DNA of 19,858 bases, taken from the NCBI GenBank assembly GCA_015222295.1, contig JADFUZ010000054.1:1-19858 (forward strand), read 5' to 3'. Position numbers and translations under genes: made by a program. Shown piece after piece: positions 7,484 to 14,299 of the stretch. Origin of the DNA: Chloroflexota bacterium (GTDB taxonomy: Bacteria > Chloroflexota > Dehalococcoidia > GIF9 > AB-539-J10). The notes beneath the pieces are model-generated. The model did no database searches. It worked only from the letters and a program-made list of their open reading frames with translations, and was not told where the DNA came from. Every line of letters starts with the position of its first letter. Position 1 is the stretch's first letter.

Positions 7484-9403
7484 ATGTCCAAAAATGGCAT
7501 GAACAATAGACCGAACGGCGAGTACAACGCTGAGCATATCCAGATCCTGGACGAGATAGAAGCCGTCCGTCTGCGGCCCGGAATGTATATTGGAGGTACC
7601 GGACGCGAGGGCTTGCAGCACCTTCTCTATGAGATAGTGTACAACAGCATCGATGAAGCCATGGCTGGCTTCTGTGACCGAATCGAAGTCACCATTCACC
7701 AAGACAATAGCGTAACCACGGCCGACAACGGGCGGGGTATTCCCACGGAGACTATCCCCACTGCGGATATCACCGCGCTGGAAGCGGTAATGACTCGCCT
7801 GCACGCCGGAGCCAAGTTTGGCGGACCTACCTATGAGATATCCAGCGGTCTGCACGGCGTCGGTGCCGCGGTGGTCAACGCGCTTTCCTCATGGCTGCGG
7901 GTTGACGTCAGGCGCCAGGGCAAGATCTACCGCCACGAATACGAGCGGGGCATTCCCAAAGGGGAGATTCGGACTGTTGGTGACACTGAGGATACCGGCA
8001 CCACTGTCACGTTCCTCGCCGACGAGGAGATCTTCCCGGACATTGACTACGACTTCAGTACAACCTGCCAGCGGCTGAAGGAACTGACCTTCTTGAACAA
8101 AGGAGTGCGAATTTCCCTCAAGGACGAAAAAAGCTCCCAGGAGAAGACGTTCTACTTCGAAGGTGGCATAGCCAGTTCCGTCAGGCGCTTGAACAGAAAC
8201 AGGCAGGTTATCCACCTCGACCCCATCTACGTGTCAGCTACCATCAACTCCACATCAATTGAGCTAGCGCTGCAATACAACGACGGCTTCACGGAATCCA
8301 CCTTCTCCTTCGCCAACTGTGTGAATACCAGAGACGGGGGCACCCATCTCACCGGCTTTCGCTCCGCCTTGACTCACGTTGTGAACGACTACGCTCGCAA
8401 GAACAAACTCGTCAAGGACAATGACCCCAACCTGACTGGCGATGATATGCGGCAAGGGTCAGTGGCCATTATCAGTGTAAAGCTTCCCAAGCCGCAGTTT
8501 GAAGGTCAAACAAAGGCCAAGCTCGGCAATCCTGAAGTAAGAAGCCAGGTTGAGTCGGCGATCACGGACGGCCTGTCACTCTATCTGGAACAGCATCCAG
8601 ATGACGCGAGGGCAATCGTGGAGAAATGCCTGGTTGCGGCCAAAGCTAGAGAGGCGGCGCGCAAGGCTCGTGAGCTCGTCTTCAAGCGAAGCAGCTTCGA
8701 AACATCTACACTGCCAGGCAAGCTCGCCGATTGCTCCGAGAAGAACCCGGAGCTCTGCGAGCTCTATCTGGTCGAGGGTGACTCGGCCGGCGGCTCGGCG
8801 AAACAGGGACGCGACCGCCGCTTTCAGGCCATCCTTCCCCTGAAAGGCAAGATACTCAATGTGGAGAAGGCTCGCAGGGATAAGGTCCTGGAACATGAAG
8901 AACTGAGGGCCCTTGCCACTGCGCTAAGGGCAAATGCAGATGGACTGGACCTTTCCAGACTCCGGTACCACCGCATCATTATCATGACCGATGCCGACAT
9001 TGATGGCGCTCACATCCGCACGCTACTTCTGACCTTCTTCTTTCGCCATATGATGGAGCTAATCGATCACGGACACCTTTTCATTGCCCAACCGCCCCTC
9101 TATCGTATCAGGTCGGGTAAACAGCAGTTCTGGGTCTACTCCGATGAAGAGAAGGAAGCAAAGGTCAGGGAATTGGGCCAAAACAAGCTGGAGATTCAGA
9201 GATACAAAGGATTGGGCGAGATGAGCCCAGAACAGCTATGGGAGACGACGATGAACCCGGCCTCCCGAACCCTGCTCAGGGTAGAGATAGGAGACGGCAT
9301 AGCCGCGGACCAAGCCTTCCATATGCTGATGGGAACGGAAGTCCCACCCCGCAAGAACTTCATCCAGGCCCACGCCACAAGCGTGAGGAACCTGGATATC
9401 TGA
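7484..9403 (+). CDS. gyrB: DNA gyrase subunit B
   Basis: GyrB is the ATPase subunit of type IIA topoisomerase that, with GyrA, introduces negative supercoils. The GHKL ATPase domain shows YNSIDEAMAG (the Mg-binding Asn), DNGRGIP and SSGLHGVGAAVVNALS, followed by the transducer with QTKAKLGN. The TOPRIM domain has EGDSAGGSAKQGRDR (from about 431) and MTDADIDGAHIRTLL. The C-terminal QRYKGLGEM is intact. ATG 7484 gives 639 residues, normal for the short GyrB class, and is preceded by a modest AGGA at 7470-7473. The frame is open back to a TTG at 7397, but that stretch is not GyrB-like. ParE of topoisomerase IV is similar; GyrB is favoured by the TOPRIM sequence and the neighbourhood of dnaA. No gyrA is in the window. 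Confidence 0.93.
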   Translation: MSKNGMNNRPNGEYNAEHIQILDEIEAVRLRPGMYIGGTGREGLQHLLYEIVYNSIDEAMAGFCDRIEVTIHQDNSVTTADNGRGIPTETIPTADITALEAVMTRLHAGAKFGGPTYEISSGLHGVGAAVVNALSSWLRVDVRRQGKIYRHEYERGIPKGEIRTVGDTEDTGTTVTFLADEEIFPDIDYDFSTTCQRLKELTFLNKGVRISLKDEKSSQEKTFYFEGGIASSVRRLNRNRQVIHLDPIYVSATINSTSIELALQYNDGFTESTFSFANCVNTRDGGTHLTGFRSALTHVVNDYARKNKLVKDNDPNLTGDDMRQGSVAIISVKLPKPQFEGQTKAKLGNPEVRSQVESAITDGLSLYLEQHPDDARAIVEKCLVAAKAREAARKARELVFKRSSFETSTLPGKLADCSEKNPELCELYLVEGDSAGGSAKQGRDRRFQAILPLKGKILNVEKARRDKVLEHEELRALATALRANADGLDLSRLRYHRIIIMTDADIDGAHIRTLLLTFFFRHMMELIDHGHLFIAQPPLYRIRSGKQQFWVYSDEEKEAKVRELGQNKLEIQRYKGLGEMSPEQLWETTMNPASRTLLRVEIGDGIAADQAFHMLMGTEVPPRKNFIQAHATSVRNLDI

Positions 9404-9410
9404 GAGCGAC

Positions 9411-10010
9411 CTACTTCTGGTACAGGCCCTGCGCAGCTATGTACTGTTCCACTTCGTGAGGCACGAGGTAGCGTATAGACAACCCTTGAGCTACACGCTG
9501 TCTGATCTCTGAGGAACTGACCTCAACAACGGGGGCCGACACTGTTCTCACCCGGCCCTGTGCTCCCCGCACAGAAGAAGTCAGTGAGTTCAAACCTGGC
9601 GAACGCAACCCCAATCTGGGAACTACTGCCAGCTGGCACATTCGCACGAGTCTGTCAGGCTCCTTCCATAAGGGCAGATCGTCAAAGCTGTCCTGCCCGA
9701 GGATGAAGAAAAACGACTGCGTTCCCAACTCGTCCTTGAGACCAGCCATGGTATCCACCGTATAAGATGGACCCGCCCGATCTACTTCAAGAGTGCACAC
9801 CCTGAAATGAGGATTACTCGCGACAGCTCGACGCAGCATTTCTACGCGGTGGAACGCCGGAGTCACGTTATGGTCCACCTTCAGCCACGGCTGCCCCGCC
9901 GGAACAAACAGGACCTCGCTCAGACCCAACTCCACTCTCGCTTGCTCAGCTATGATGAGATGACCGATGTGCACAGGGTCAAAGGTACCTCCCAAAACAC
10001 CTATGTTCAT
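9411..10010 (-). CDS. nadD: nicotinate-nucleotide adenylyltransferase
   Basis: NadD adenylates nicotinate mononucleotide in NAD synthesis. The 199-residue protein starts with MNIGVLGGTFDPVHIGH, the nucleotidyltransferase motif with the catalytic HxGH, and ends with the second ATP motif SSSEIRQRV. ILGQDSFDDLPLW is a typical NadD internal segment. The length matches the family. It converges on gyrB with only seven bases between stop codons, too little for a terminator, so the two transcripts must overlap or be ended by Rho or by collision. A promoter candidate lies about 100 bases upstream at 10114-10141. Confidence 0.94.
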   Translation of the reverse strand: MNIGVLGGTFDPVHIGHLIIAEQARVELGLSEVLFVPAGQPWLKVDHNVTPAFHRVEMLRRAVASNPHFRVCTLEVDRAGPSYTVDTMAGLKDELGTQSFFFILGQDSFDDLPLWKEPDRLVRMCQLAVVPRLGLRSPGLNSLTSSVRGAQGRVRTVSAPVVEVSSSEIRQRVAQGLSIRYLVPHEVEQYIAAQGLYQK

Positions 10011-10113
10011 CGCCTATTCTTTACGCTGCGCTACCCACCCCTACCTCTCCAGAGCAAGCCCATCACCTCCACTTTCGCTTCAGTCTGCTAGCGATATTGT
10101 CGCCTCGTACTAG

Positions 10114-10141
10114 ATTCTAGCACATGCCATCAGCCCAACAA
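10114..10141 (-). promoter_or_regulatory. extended -10 promoter for nadD
   Basis: Read on the minus strand, TG-C-TAGAAT (10122 down to 10114) is an extended -10 element with 5 of 6 hexamer matches. A weak -35 (TTGTTG, 10141-10136) lies 16 bases upstream. The -10 sits inside an 11-base perfect palindrome, CTAGATTCTAG (10110-10120), which could be an operator. The leader would be about 95 nt. Confidence 0.5.
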
Positions 10142-10171
10142 TTCGCTAACATAAGTAAATAGAGATAAATA

Positions 10172-10191
10172 ACATATGTCTATACATATGT
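10172..10191. repeat. duplicated palindrome ACATATGT
   Basis: ACATATGT, itself an 8-base palindrome, occurs at 10172-10179 and again at 10184-10191, separated by CTAT. The two copies are 12 bases apart start to start and can also form one hyphenated dyad of 20 bases. It lies in the A+T-rich core upstream of nadD, so it could be a protein-binding site or part of an origin. Confidence 0.6.
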
Positions 10192-10294
10192 AATATCTTC
10201 ATACTACCTAATACTAAGAGGTTAACAATTGATGAGGCCCCGCTACCGGGAAGATACGACATGTAGCCAGCATGGGTTAATGCCTAAGAAGATG

Positions 10295-10303
10295 TTTTCC
10301 ACA
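10295..10303 (+). promoter_or_regulatory. DnaA-box-like 9-mer
   Basis: TTTTCCACA differs from the consensus TTATCCACA at one position. It lies 39 bases beyond the dnaA stop and about 65 bases from the A+T-rich core. It is the only box with at most one mismatch that I found in the nadD-dnaA gap. Confidence 0.45.
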
Positions 10304-10328
10304 GAGAGATTTCCGTCCTAGAGGTACT

Positions 10329-10347
10329 TGTTGACACTGGGTCAACA
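10329..10347. repeat. inverted repeat overlapping the dnaA stop codon
   Basis: TGTTGAC (10329-10335) and GTCAACA (10341-10347) are perfect 7-base inverted arms with a 5-base loop. The right arm contains the dnaA stop codon (10342-10344). On the dnaA transcript no T-run follows, so it is at best a weak terminator or 3' stabilising hairpin; a protein-binding site is also possible. Confidence 0.45.
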
Positions 10348-11685
10348 CCCTTCGGGGGAGAGCTTGTTGCGGGTGCACATCTCTCTGATGTCCATGATCT
10401 GGCCACGCAATTTGGAGTTGACCATGATTTCAGCAGCTATTTTCTGGTAGCCGTGGATTATGGTCGCATGGTTCCTGTGGCCCAGTTCCCTGCCAATTTC
10501 CGCGAAAGAATAGTTGCTTTCTTGCCGCATGAGGTACATGGCTATCTGGCGGGCCAGAGAGGTCTTCCTGTTCCTGCTGTTACCAGTTAGCTCCTCCACG
10601 GAAAGCGCGAAGTATTCAGCCGTTGCTTGCACTGTCAACTTCGTGTCCTGCTTGCCGGTGATGCTTGTCAATAAGATGTTGACTGTTTGACGCGTGAGTT
10701 CTCGGCCGGTTAGCTTGGCCTGGGCACCCAGATATATGAGAGCTCCCTCGAGTTGGCGGGCGCTTCCTCGAACGCGTTCTGCCAGGAGTTCCAGCACTTC
10801 CTCGGAGATTGGCGCCATGGCCTCCTCTGCTTTGGCGCGTAAGATCGAGAGGCGTGACTCGTAGTCAGGAGCCTGTAGCCCGGTCGTCAGGCCGCACTGC
10901 AGACGCGATTTCAGCTTGTTGCTGAGCAAGTCCATATCTTGAGGAGGCCGGTCAGCGGTGATCACGACTTGCTTGCTGCTGTTGTGGAGTTCATTAAAGA
11001 TGTGGAAGAAGGATTGCTGAGTCTGCTTCTTGTTAGCTATGAACTGGATATCGTCAAATAGCAGGATCTCGATAGACTTGAACCTATCACGGAATTCCTC
11101 GACCAGCCTTTTCTTGACGGCTACGACGAACTCACTGGTGAATTGTTCCGCAGTCGTGTAGATTACTTCCAGTCCGTTGCCAACCGCTTTGTGCCCGATG
11201 GCGTGCAACAAGTGGGTCTTGCCATAGCCTGTGTCTCCATAGATGAAAAGCGGGTTATAGGCCAGACCGGGATTCTCGGCTACTTCCAACGCAGCGGCAT
11301 GGGCCAGCCGGTTGGACTCGCCCACTACGAAGCTGTCAAAGGTATGTTTTGCATTGAATCTGCCTGTTTTGGCTCTTGTAGTTGTGCCGCCGTCCGTCTG
11401 ACTGCCCGCGAAGACCGGATGACCCTGTACGTGGCCTTGACTGTGGACCGTGAACCGAATGTCCACGTCCCTGCCTATGACTTGGGCCAGGGTCTTTCTC
11501 ACCAGGGCATACAGGCGCTTGGTCAGCCATTCGGCGACGAACGCATTGGGGACGCCAACCAAGAAGCTGTCCTCCTGGCAGCTTATGCCGTAGCTGTTCT
11601 TGAGCCATGTTGCGTAGTTTGCTCTGCTGACCTGGATTTGGAGTTCACCCAGCACCTTTTGCCAGATTTCCTTTGCTGCCTCCAA
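10342..11685 (-). CDS. dnaA: chromosomal replication initiator protein DnaA
   Basis: DnaA binds DnaA boxes at the origin and melts it in its ATP form. The 447-residue protein shows an N-terminal oligomerisation domain (IWQKVLGELQ...YATWLKNS), a short linker, AAA+ Walker A GDTGYGKTH (150-158), Walker B LLFDD (208-212), sensor 1 ITADR (242-246), SRLQCGL (260-266) where relatives usually have SRFxxGL, sensor 2 region GSARQLEGAL and DNA-binding domain IV. The domain IV signature reads GHRNHATIIHGYQKI (402-416): the usual G-R-D-H-T/S-T is H-R-N-H-A-T, altering two base-contacting positions. The start is a TTG at 11685 with GGGGGTG just upstream; no earlier in-frame start is available. dnaN is not adjacent; nadD lies downstream and fmt is divergent. 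Confidence 0.96.
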   Translation of the reverse strand: MEAAKEIWQKVLGELQIQVSRANYATWLKNSYGISCQEDSFLVGVPNAFVAEWLTKRLYALVRKTLAQVIGRDVDIRFTVHSQGHVQGHPVFAGSQTDGGTTTRAKTGRFNAKHTFDSFVVGESNRLAHAAALEVAENPGLAYNPLFIYGDTGYGKTHLLHAIGHKAVGNGLEVIYTTAEQFTSEFVVAVKKRLVEEFRDRFKSIEILLFDDIQFIANKKQTQQSFFHIFNELHNSSKQVVITADRPPQDMDLLSNKLKSRLQCGLTTGLQAPDYESRLSILRAKAEEAMAPISEEVLELLAERVRGSARQLEGALIYLGAQAKLTGRELTRQTVNILLTSITGKQDTKLTVQATAEYFALSVEELTGNSRNRKTSLARQIAMYLMRQESNYSFAEIGRELGHRNHATIIHGYQKIAAEIMVNSKLRGQIMDIREMCTRNKLSPEGC

Positions 11686-11845
11686 TTCACCCCCGAACCG
11701 TGGTAAGATTTGCCCGCCAAGAGGATGGCTGATGAGAGCTTGAGGTGGGGAGAAGTACTACAAAAAACAGGTTATCAGACGGCCCTGCTGTGCTCTAGGG
11801 AGGCTGTGACATAACAGAAAATTTTTCCGAGGGGGAAAATCTCAC
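11686..11845. promoter_or_regulatory. divergent dnaA-fmt intergenic region
   Basis: These 160 bases must hold promoters for both dnaA (-) and fmt (+), but I find no clear -35/-10 pair on either strand. A hairpin TTTTCC/GGAAAA (11823-11828 with 11834-11839, 5-base loop) covers the G-rich ribosome-binding site of the TTG start of fmt and could limit its translation. No good DnaA box is seen here, which makes this side of dnaA a poorer origin candidate than 10142-10341. Confidence 0.4.
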
Positions 11846-12856
11846 TTGACACGGAAGACAAAGTTGTTTTCCTGGGTGCTGAGGAGTCCACTGTGCTCGC
11901 CCTGGCTCAGGAAGGGAAAGAGGATTGTTTTCATGGGGACTCCGGAGTTTGCCGTGCCAGTTCTGGAGTCCCTGATCCAGGGCAGCCATGATGTGGCCGC
12001 TGTGTACACTCAGCCGGACAGGCCCGCCGGTAGAGGACAGCGGCCCAGTGCCCCTCCGGTCAAAAGGCTGGCCGTGCAGCATGGAATTCCTGTCATCCAG
12101 ACGACGACGCTGAAGGCGGGAGAGGCGGCGCGGGAACTCGCCAGTCTCAAGCCTGAGTTGCTTGTAGTGGCGGCTTTTGGCTGCATCTTGCCGAGGGAGA
12201 TACTGTCTCTGCCCAGATTTGGCTGTCTGAATATCCACCCGTCACTATTGCCCAGGCACAGGGGTCCTTCTCCAGTTGCCAATGCTCTCCTGTGGGGAGA
12301 CTCGTTCACCGGCGTTACCATCATGTTGATGAATGAACGAGTCGACAGCGGAGGAGTCCTGGCGCAACGAAGGGTGGACATTTCGGCTTCGGACACCACG
12401 GGTTCGCTCACACTCAAGCTGAGCCAGCTGGGAGCCGAGCTTCTGATGGAGACCCTGCCTGAATGGTTTGCCGGCGAACTCAGGCCCCAAACTCAAGATG
12501 AGGCTGGGGCTACTTACAGCCGGCTGATCACAAGCAAGGACGGAGAGCTGGACTGGCGTCTCACGGCGGACGAGCTATCGCGGCGGATAAGGGCCTTCAG
12601 TCCCTGGCCAGGCTGCTATGCCTGGTGGAAAGGCAAGAGGCTGAAGATCCACAGCGCCGCACCCCTGCCCGGTAAGGCCAAAGGGCAGGTGGGGAAGGTC
12701 GTTGCTTTGCCGGAGTCATGCTCGGCTAGAGTCGGCGTGGTCACGGGCTGGGGGACCCTGGGACTCTGCCAGGTTCAAGTGGAGGGTAAGCGGGAGATGT
12801 CTGCGGAGGAGTTCGCACGGGGTCAACGAGACTTCGTCGGCTCCACTCTGCCCTGA
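11846..12856 (+). CDS. fmt: methionyl-tRNA formyltransferase
   Basis: Fmt formylates initiator Met-tRNA with 10-formyl-tetrahydrofolate. The N-terminal catalytic domain is clear: RIVFMGTPEFAVPVLESL, the loop QPDRPAGRGQ, catalytic N-x-H in NIHPSLLPRHRG, and the third catalytic Asp in NERVDSGGVL. The C-terminal OB-type tRNA-binding domain includes FSPWPGCYAWW. The start is uncertain. TTG 11846 has GAGGGGG (11830-11836) upstream but adds about 25 residues before KRIVFMGT. GTG 11876 lacks a site. ATG 11933 has AAAGAGGA upstream but would remove the first beta strand. The usual partner def (peptide deformylase) is not adjacent; dnaA is divergent. Confidence 0.93.
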   Translation: MTRKTKLFSWVLRSPLCSPWLRKGKRIVFMGTPEFAVPVLESLIQGSHDVAAVYTQPDRPAGRGQRPSAPPVKRLAVQHGIPVIQTTTLKAGEAARELASLKPELLVVAAFGCILPREILSLPRFGCLNIHPSLLPRHRGPSPVANALLWGDSFTGVTIMLMNERVDSGGVLAQRRVDISASDTTGSLTLKLSQLGAELLMETLPEWFAGELRPQTQDEAGATYSRLITSKDGELDWRLTADELSRRIRAFSPWPGCYAWWKGKRLKIHSAAPLPGKAKGQVGKVVALPESCSARVGVVTGWGTLGLCQVQVEGKREMSAEEFARGQRDFVGSTLP

Positions 12857-12889
12857 ATGAGGGAAGACCAGTATGATGCCGAAGGGGAC

Positions 12890-12917
12890 TTGACAGGAAT
12901 AACGTGACCTGTATAAT
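12890..12917 (+). promoter_or_regulatory. consensus sigma-70 promoter of the liv operon
   Basis: TTGACA (12890-12895) and TATAAT (12912-12917) are both perfect, with a 16-base spacer. An inverted repeat ACAGG (12893-12897) / CCTGT (12908-12912) spans the spacer and touches both boxes, the usual place for a repressor or MerR-like site. Transcription from about 12924 leaves a leader of roughly 125 nt before livK. Confidence 0.8.
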
Positions 12918-12937
12918 GCATCGCACTACGATATATT

Positions 12938-12992
12938 AGACCGCAACTCGTCAAGCGTAGGGCAGCGGACGTCCACGCTGGGGCTGCGGTCT
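12938..12992 (+). promoter_or_regulatory. structured 5' leader of the liv operon
   Basis: AGACCGCA (12938-12945) pairs perfectly with TGCGGTCT (12985-12992), closing a 39-base interior. Inside, two helices exclude each other: CAGCG/CGCTG (12963-12967 with 12976-12980) and AGCGT/ACGCT (12954-12958 with 12975-12979). Such switching helices are typical of cis-regulatory RNA. I recognise no known riboswitch class and see no T-run. It may be a ligand-sensing leader, a small RNA or incidental structure. The ribosome-binding G-run at 13040-13045 lies about 48 bases downstream. Confidence 0.4.
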
Positions 12993-13049
12993 CTCCGGGT
13001 GCTCACATCATATATCTGGTATAGCGCATAGTCTGCAAAGGGGGGACTG

Positions 13050-14246
13050 ATGCTAAGGAGAACAGGAATTCTATTGCTGGTAGTGGCGGTTCTTGCCGTT
13101 GGCGGGCTGGCATCGTGTGCGGGCCCTGCCGGGGAGGCATCCTATAAGGTGGGTGTTATCGCGTCTCAGACGGGGCCATACAGTGGGCTGGGGCTGCCCG
13201 CCTTGGAGGGCATGGAGCTGATAGCCGATGGGATCAATGAGAACGGTGGCATAGATGGCATTCCTCTGGAACTAATAGTCTATGACGACAAAGGCAGCTC
13301 CACCGAGACGGCGCTGGCAGCCAAGCGACTAATAGAGGTGGATGGGGTCCTGGCCTTCGCCTGCAGCACGGCGACAGGCCTGTCGCATAGCCTGGTGCCG
13401 GTGGCCAATGACCTGAGGACGCCAGGCATAATAATGTCCGGGACGGGCCTCATTAACGACCAACTGGGGGAGTGGTGTTTCAAGCCCATCGCAAGTGAGG
13501 ACGACTATATTCCCCTGCCGCTTGGGTACCTGGCCGATGACCAGGGCGTTTCGAAGTTGGCCGGGCTGCTGGAGAACAGCGGTTATGGTGAGGGCGGCGA
13601 GTTCTACCTCGCCAAGGTGGCTCCGGATTGCGGCATTGCCATTGTGGAAACGCAGCACTTCGACCCGGCGGCCAGTGATTTGACCCCTCAGCTAACAAAC
13701 ATAAAGAACTCCGATGCTGAGGCGATATTCATATGGGGCAGCGGTCCGGCAGGTGCGCTGGCTGTCAAGCAGGCAAGGGAGATGGGTATTAGCCTCCATA
13801 TCGTGACGACGCCCGCCCAAGCTTCGCCGAGTTACGTCGAATCGTTTCAGGAGTACTACGAAATGGCACCCTCTCTGGTCTGTCTCGATTCCAAGCTCAG
13901 TATGTGGCGGCAACTAGCCGATGATGATCCCGACAAGGCTATGTGCCGTGAATTCGACGAGTTGTACATAGAGATCTATGGCCATTCGCCGTCTATGTGG
14001 AATGCCATTGGAGCGCAGATCATTCAGTTCATTGCGGATGGTCTGGAGCGGGCAGAGCCGGACCCGACGAAGCTGGAAGAGGCCAGGGGCAAGGTCAGGG
14101 ATGCCTTTGAAAGCACCACGGGTCTGAGCCTTTTCATGGGTACCTACACGCTTTCGCCCACGGACCACTATGGCCGGGTGGTGCCGAAGGAAGTGCTGGT
14201 TACCTTTAAGGACGGCGAGAAGGTTCTCGTAAAGACGTTCTCCTGA
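13050..14246 (+). CDS. livK: branched-chain amino acid-type ABC transporter, substrate-binding lipoprotein
   Basis: This 398-residue protein is a type I periplasmic-binding-fold receptor of the LivK/Receptor_ANF family that hands ligand to the LivHM permease. A lipoprotein signal peptide is clear: MLRR, a hydrophobic run, then lipobox L20-A-S-C23. The mature chain begins YKVGVIASQTGPYSGLGLPALEGMEL, the usual first strand and ligand-binding loop, followed by DDKGSSTETALAAKRLIE. The ATG at 13050 follows a six-G ribosome site (13040-13045) by four bases. It heads the operon livKHMGF under the promoter at 12890-12917. Such receptors bind amino acids, but many homologues bind aromatic acids, urea or amides. 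The ligand is therefore open; the aromatic block in this window makes aromatic acids a fair guess. Confidence 0.9.
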   Translation: MLRRTGILLLVVAVLAVGGLASCAGPAGEASYKVGVIASQTGPYSGLGLPALEGMELIADGINENGGIDGIPLELIVYDDKGSSTETALAAKRLIEVDGVLAFACSTATGLSHSLVPVANDLRTPGIIMSGTGLINDQLGEWCFKPIASEDDYIPLPLGYLADDQGVSKLAGLLENSGYGEGGEFYLAKVAPDCGIAIVETQHFDPAASDLTPQLTNIKNSDAEAIFIWGSGPAGALAVKQAREMGISLHIVTTPAQASPSYVESFQEYYEMAPSLVCLDSKLSMWRQLADDDPDKAMCREFDELYIEIYGHSPSMWNAIGAQIIQFIADGLERAEPDPTKLEEARGKVRDAFESTTGLSLFMGTYTLSPTDHYGRVVPKEVLVTFKDGEKVLVKTFS

Positions 14247-14299
14247 GAGAAAGGTGCCAGGGCTCTCTAAGGGCGCTGGCGGCGAAGCTTCTTAGCGGT

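Larger units (their letters stand above)
10142..10341. other. A+T-rich intergenic region, candidate replication origin (oriC)
   Basis: The whole nadD-dnaA gap (10011-10341) holds no gene. Bases 10141-10230 are 76% A+T by count (68 of 90), in sharp contrast to the GC-rich genes on both sides, as expected of a DNA unwinding element. The stretch has a duplicated palindrome (10172-10191), an ATACTA repeat at 10-base spacing (10201-10206, 10211-10216), a GC-rich block (10236-10250) and a DnaA-box-like 9-mer (10295-10303). On the minus strand, going from the DnaA box, the order is box, GC-rich block, TAG-type trinucleotides (TTAGTATTAGGTAGTAT, 10217-10201), A+T core. Known bacterial origins often sit beside dnaA. 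Only one good DnaA box is visible, which weakens the call. It may merely be a promoter and 3' region. Confidence 0.45.

Noticed and set aside
10239..10250. CCCG/CGGG mini-hairpin as the dnaA terminator.
   Set aside because: Four base pairs only and no T-run on the dnaA strand; better read as a GC-rich block beside the A+T core.
12938..12992. Liv leader structure as a tRNA.
   Set aside because: No acceptor/D/anticodon/T-arm layout and no T-loop GTTCRA motif; the stem pattern does not fit a cloverleaf.
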